A DNA stretch of 20,533 bases from Purshia tridentata (Eukaryota; Streptophyta; Magnoliopsida; Rosales; Rosaceae): contig QANT01006121.1 in the NCBI GenBank assembly GCA_003254885.1, positions 1 through 20,533 of the forward strand. Direction: 5' to 3'. Each line of letters starts with the position of its first letter. Position 1 is the stretch's first letter. The notes beneath the pieces are model-generated. The model worked only from the letters and a program-made list of their open reading frames with translations, was not told the origin of the DNA and did no database searches. Of the stretch, positions 18,530-20,533 are shown one piece after another. A program made the translations under genes and the position numbers.

Positions 18530-18690
18530 TCTTACTGGAGGGCATTCAAATCTCTGAAAGTAGCCTTTCTATAAAAGAAAACCAAAAATTTGGTTTGAGT
18601 ATCCAATCCTACTAAACAAGCAGCAAGGACCAGGATCAACACTGCACAAAGCCGTAGAAAAGCTTCTGTTTTTCCCATCCCATACTTCAT
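16452..18690 (-). CDS. CASPL2C1: CASP-like four-helix membrane protein (CASPL2C1-like), three exons
   Basis: Exons on the minus strand are 18536-18690, 18301-18442 and 16452-16706, giving 183 residues plus stop. Introns begin GTAAGA and GTATTA and end GTAAG and AACAG. The joined protein has four hydrophobic segments: about 11-30, 48-70, 88-117 and 141-168. CASP-family hallmarks are visible: R13 in helix 1 and D98 in helix 3, plus extracellular-loop motifs ANSAALQAS (108-116), TGAEDFQWMKLCNKYTRFC (121-139, Cys 132 and 139) and the tail FNLFKLYSPKQF. KATFRDLNAL and YVDAVAAGYNLLQL match the CASPL2C1 group as I recall it. The family relates to MARVEL proteins and sits in the plasma membrane; CASPs scaffold Casparian-strip domains, but functions of most CASPL proteins are unknown. 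The first ATG (18690) follows an in-frame TAG; M5 (18678) gives MGKTEAFLRL, closer to relatives, and could be the real start. Length is normal and no damage is seen. Confidence 0.93.
16707..18300 (-). other. Intron 2 of the CASP-like gene, 1,594 bp
   Basis: This phase-0 intron lies between Gln99 and Ile100 in the third helix. The donor is CAG|GTATTA and the acceptor TTAAACAG|ATA. The interior is AT-rich with repeat-derived stretches, including a diverged 214-bp tandem duplication at 17411-17843. A (purine)-rich block occurs near 18010-18090. No nested gene is seen. Confidence 0.88.
17411..17843. repeat. Diverged 214-bp tandem duplication in intron 2
   Basis: Unit 1 starts at 17411 (TGGTATTTTTTATAGAACAT) and unit 2 at 17625 (TGGTACTTTTCATAACACAT). 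Both continue with ATGTCTAACATCAA. Both later carry ATGGAAAAG(C/T)CAA near 17546 and 17781, then GGCA-C-type words and ACAAA(G/C)TAAA near 17606 and 17825. The order is conserved and the middle has diverged. Confidence 0.6.
18443..18535 (-). other. Intron 1 of the CASP-like gene, 93 bp
   Basis: This phase-2 intron splits a codon that becomes Gln52. On the minus strand it reads GTAAGAACC, then about 25 CT units, then a tail with ATTAATC (branch-like) and a TTTTGTTTTTCC tract before GTAAG. Translation across the exon junction restores the conserved NAL-Q-ILVYVD stretch, which supports the borders. It is close to the minimum workable plant intron length. Confidence 0.88.
18478..18527. repeat. 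(AG)25 microsatellite inside intron 1
   Basis: An uninterrupted 50-base AG tract (CT on the gene's strand) makes up more than half of the 93-bp intron. Changes in repeat number would change intron length directly. Confidence 0.97.
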
Positions 18691-18830
18691 TTTCTCAGAC
18701 TAATGTGATGAAGCTGTTCACTTTCGTTCCTCTCTGATCACTGCTATACCATGACTTCATTTATTGTATGACTTGGGCCATGCCATTATATATGTCTATT
18801 GGGTAGCTAGGGGATATGGCAAGCAAGGAC
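18691..18830 (-). promoter_or_regulatory. Putative promoter and 5' leader of the CASP-like gene
   Basis: Read on the minus strand, a TATATAT box lies at 18787-18793, about 97 bp before the first ATG, with CCCAAT just upstream at about 18799-18804. Transcription would then start near 18757-18762. A 21-codon upstream frame (18760-18695, ATG AAG TCA to TGA) ends four bases before the main ATG; whether it is inside the transcript depends on the exact start site. All of this is inference from word matches. Confidence 0.45.
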
Positions 18831-19034
18831 TAATGGTGTTAAAATGCCCACGTTGTGCATGGCTAACTTTTGAATCTCACATTGAAGATAGTAATAAGTA
18901 AAAGATATCAATTAATGTATAGGGTGCCTCAATTGTGCCTTAATACCGTATCATTACTTATTTACTATATCATTTTACTATATCATTTACTACGGTCACC
19001 CTTCAATGAGGGTTATTCCTCATTTAGTATGAAA
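18831..19034. other. Intergenic sequence upstream of the CASP-like gene
   Basis: About 200 bp with short local repeats (TTACTATATCATTT occurs twice near 18962 and 18974). No gene is seen. Confidence 0.5.
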
Positions 19035-19204
19035 TGAGGGATTCCCTTGTGAGGCCCATATGAGTCATTTTGTGTCAATCCGAACCGTTTATTTCTTATA
19101 TCTCTATTGATAGATGATCTTTGCAAAAATTAGCCAATTTGGAAACTATTTGCATGTCTAACTTTGATCAAACAAATAGATGATTTCATCGAAAATATTT
19201 GGTT
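19035..19204. repeat. Palindromic element half-copy H
   Basis: This is the left arm and core of the hairpin family: GAGGGATTCCCTTGTGAGGC, GTCAATCCGAACCGTTTATT, ATAGATGATCTTTGCAAAAA, TTAGCCAATTTGG and CATGTCTAACTTTGATCAAA, ending with ATCGAAAATATTTGGTTT at the expected centre. The right arm is completely absent. An unrelated C-rich sequence begins at 19205, so the copy is cut almost exactly at its axis of symmetry. Confidence 0.75.
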
Positions 19205-19929
19205 TCATCCCCTGTCCACCATTTCACCAAAATCACTATTCACCATTCTTCCCCTTCCCCCTCCATCACCATCCATCTCCCTCCCCCTACATTAACATAC
19301 GCAATCTTGATTTTATTTTATAAATTGAAACTATTTCTCTCTTTCTCCCTTCCTCATCCGATCACCTAGTTGGCCGAGATGTCGAATTTGCACACCTTTA
19401 CAAAAGTCACTAATTTATGACCTATAAATGATATAATGTTAATTCACCTATCTTTTTTCTAAAATTTATTAAGGCTTTTTTTCAAATCACTCACCTGTAT
19501 TATACCCCGATTTGGAAGTTACCACCTAAATTAAATATTGAATCAATTTGGCATCTGAATTAAAAAAAATTTGCAATGTAACGCTTCCATCCAATTCCGT
19601 CAATTTTTCCGTCACAAAAGAGCACGTGAGATGCATGAGCCCCATTTTTCAGAGATTTTTTTGTCATTTCCTCTTTCCCTTCTCTCTTCTTCTCTCTCTC
19701 TCTCTCCAACTCCATAGTCGAACAAAACAGCCTCACCCAAGCCCACAAAGCAAAGCACAACCCTGGATTCCCTCTTCAGAGGCTATGGCAAAGTAAATCC
19801 AAACCATGCTAGAAGATATATCAAGCTAAAGCGCACCTTAAACCCAAAGACCCTCTAAACCCGAACCCAAAGCAGTACCCCTCATCTATTTTCTCACTAT
19901 CTTAGCTCTCCTTTCTCACCATCGCAGCC
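19205..19929. other. Pyrimidine-rich, probably repeat-derived sequence
   Basis: It is C/T-rich at 19205-19300, AT-rich to about 19580, then a CT-rich block at 19665-19710. Open frames on both strands at 19548-19796 reflect composition bias and lack domains. The mix looks like non-autonomous transposon sequence, but no termini could be identified. Confidence 0.4.
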
Positions 19930-20004
19930 ATGGTCGCCGACTTGGTTGGCAAATTGGCTGACCAGCTCTCAGATGAGGAGTCACTGTCTGTTGCCACCGA
20001 TTGA
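19930..20004 (+). pseudogene. Tiny 24-codon open frame, possible gene fragment
   Basis: ATG in the favourable context GCAGCCATGG opens MVADLVGKLADQLSDEESLS and stops after four more residues (VATD). The acidic, helix-prone composition looks more protein-like than its surroundings and could be a captured exon start or an ancient gene remnant. I recognise no family and see no convincing donor that would extend it. It is equally likely to be chance. Confidence 0.15.
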
Positions 20005-20036
20005 GGTTGGCCTTGCTCTCAATTTTTCATTAATGG

Positions 20037-20092
20037 TATGATTGGGTGGGGGGTGCGAGAGCTATAGTGCTATGATTGGGTGGGGGGTGCGA
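20037..20092. repeat. 22-bp direct repeat, G-rich, period 34
   Basis: TATGATTGGGTGGGGGGTGC plus GA occurs at 20037-20058 and again, identically, at 20071-20092, separated by 12 bases (GAGCTATAGTGC). The whole 20040-20220 interval is unusually G-rich for this window (repeated GGGTGG, GGGGAG). No gene is supported on either strand. Confidence 0.85.
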
Positions 20093-20533
20093 CGGGGTTG
20101 GAGTTGGGTGGAGGAGGGTGCGATGGGGCTCGGACTAGCTGCAGGGGAGAGAGTGGGTTTGTGGGGAGAGGGTGGATGGTGGCTTGCCGTCTGGTGCAAA
20201 GTGTGGGGAGGGTGATTAGTGAAGGTGGTGCAGTGGTACTTTTGCAAGAATTTCAGAATATTAAGCTAGAAATTAGAGATGGGTCAAATATGAAATGATA
20301 AAGAATTGGTTACATGGTGATGGTTGGTTCTGGTGTTTTGGTAACTAGGGACTTGGTAGGTAGCTAGCTTTTGCTTGCCATATGCGAATCATTCCATTTG
20401 CACAGGAATTTTCATCATTCCTTTCTCCCAACCTCTCTGCCATCATTATCCTTCATACTCCCACATGCAGATTGCAAAAATGAATATCCAGAGCTTTTCA
20501 AGATTCAGGATGTTAGAAGGGGAGAGGGGGGAG
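20093..20533. other. G-rich then mixed sequence to the window edge
   Basis: The G-rich stretch continues to about 20225. After that the sequence is ordinary intergenic DNA, ending in GGGGAGAGGGGGGAG. The short frames on both strands (20062-20298) are composition artefacts. A gene beyond the right edge cannot be judged. Confidence 0.45.

Noticed and set aside
18394..18615. Plus-strand frame with a long Arg-Glu alternation
   Set aside because: It is antisense to exons 1 and 2 of the CASP-like gene and its alternating run translates the (AG)25 repeat.
19560..19796. Frames of 66 and 82 codons on opposite strands
   Set aside because: Both run through the CT-rich block, giving Arg-Glu or Leu-Ser bias, with no domain.

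Overview
This is nuclear DNA from a flowering plant, most likely a eudicot. The evidence is the AT-rich sequence, short eukaryotic exons with GT-AG introns, many (GA)n, (CT)n and (AT)n microsatellites, and dense old transposon debris. I cannot name the species. Only two genes can be read with confidence.

Layout. Positions 1-6870 are gene-poor: microsatellites, MITE-like and LTR-like fragments, a cluster of short GTGACTG/CAGTCAC iterations near 3370-3610, a pyrimidine-rich decayed tandem repeat near 4300-4565, and one doubtful small open frame (2121-2357, minus). Positions 6877-7414 look like a solo LTR. At 7601-7833 an exact 37-bp direct repeat brackets a 159-bp insert that ends like a hAT element.

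The first gene, at 9156-9629 on the plus strand, is intronless. It encodes a 157-residue single C2H2 zinc-finger protein with a QALGGH finger and three LxLxL (EAR-type) repression motifs, of the ZFP1-like class. Its leader holds CT microsatellites and a three-codon upstream reading frame.

From 10383 to 15245, and again at 19035-19204, lies a family of roughly 250-370 bp elements. Each is close to a full-length palindrome that would fold into one long hairpin. Five of them stand almost back to back at 13155-15107. I do not recognise the family, and it is the most unusual structure here.

A 662-bp non-autonomous hAT-type element with perfect 8-bp target-site duplications (15643-16304) lies just downstream of the second gene. 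That gene, on the minus strand at 16452-18690, has three exons and encodes a 183-residue CASP-like four-helix membrane protein, closest to CASPL2C1 from memory. Its first intron is only 93 bp and more than half of it is a (GA)25 repeat. Its 1.6-kb second intron contains an old 214-bp tandem duplication.

The right end (19204-20533) appears to be repeat-derived sequence with a pyrimidine-rich part, a tiny open frame and G-rich short direct repeats. Nothing suggests that the two genes work together: one is a nuclear transcriptional repressor, the other a plasma-membrane protein. All family assignments rest on motifs read by eye; no database search was possible.
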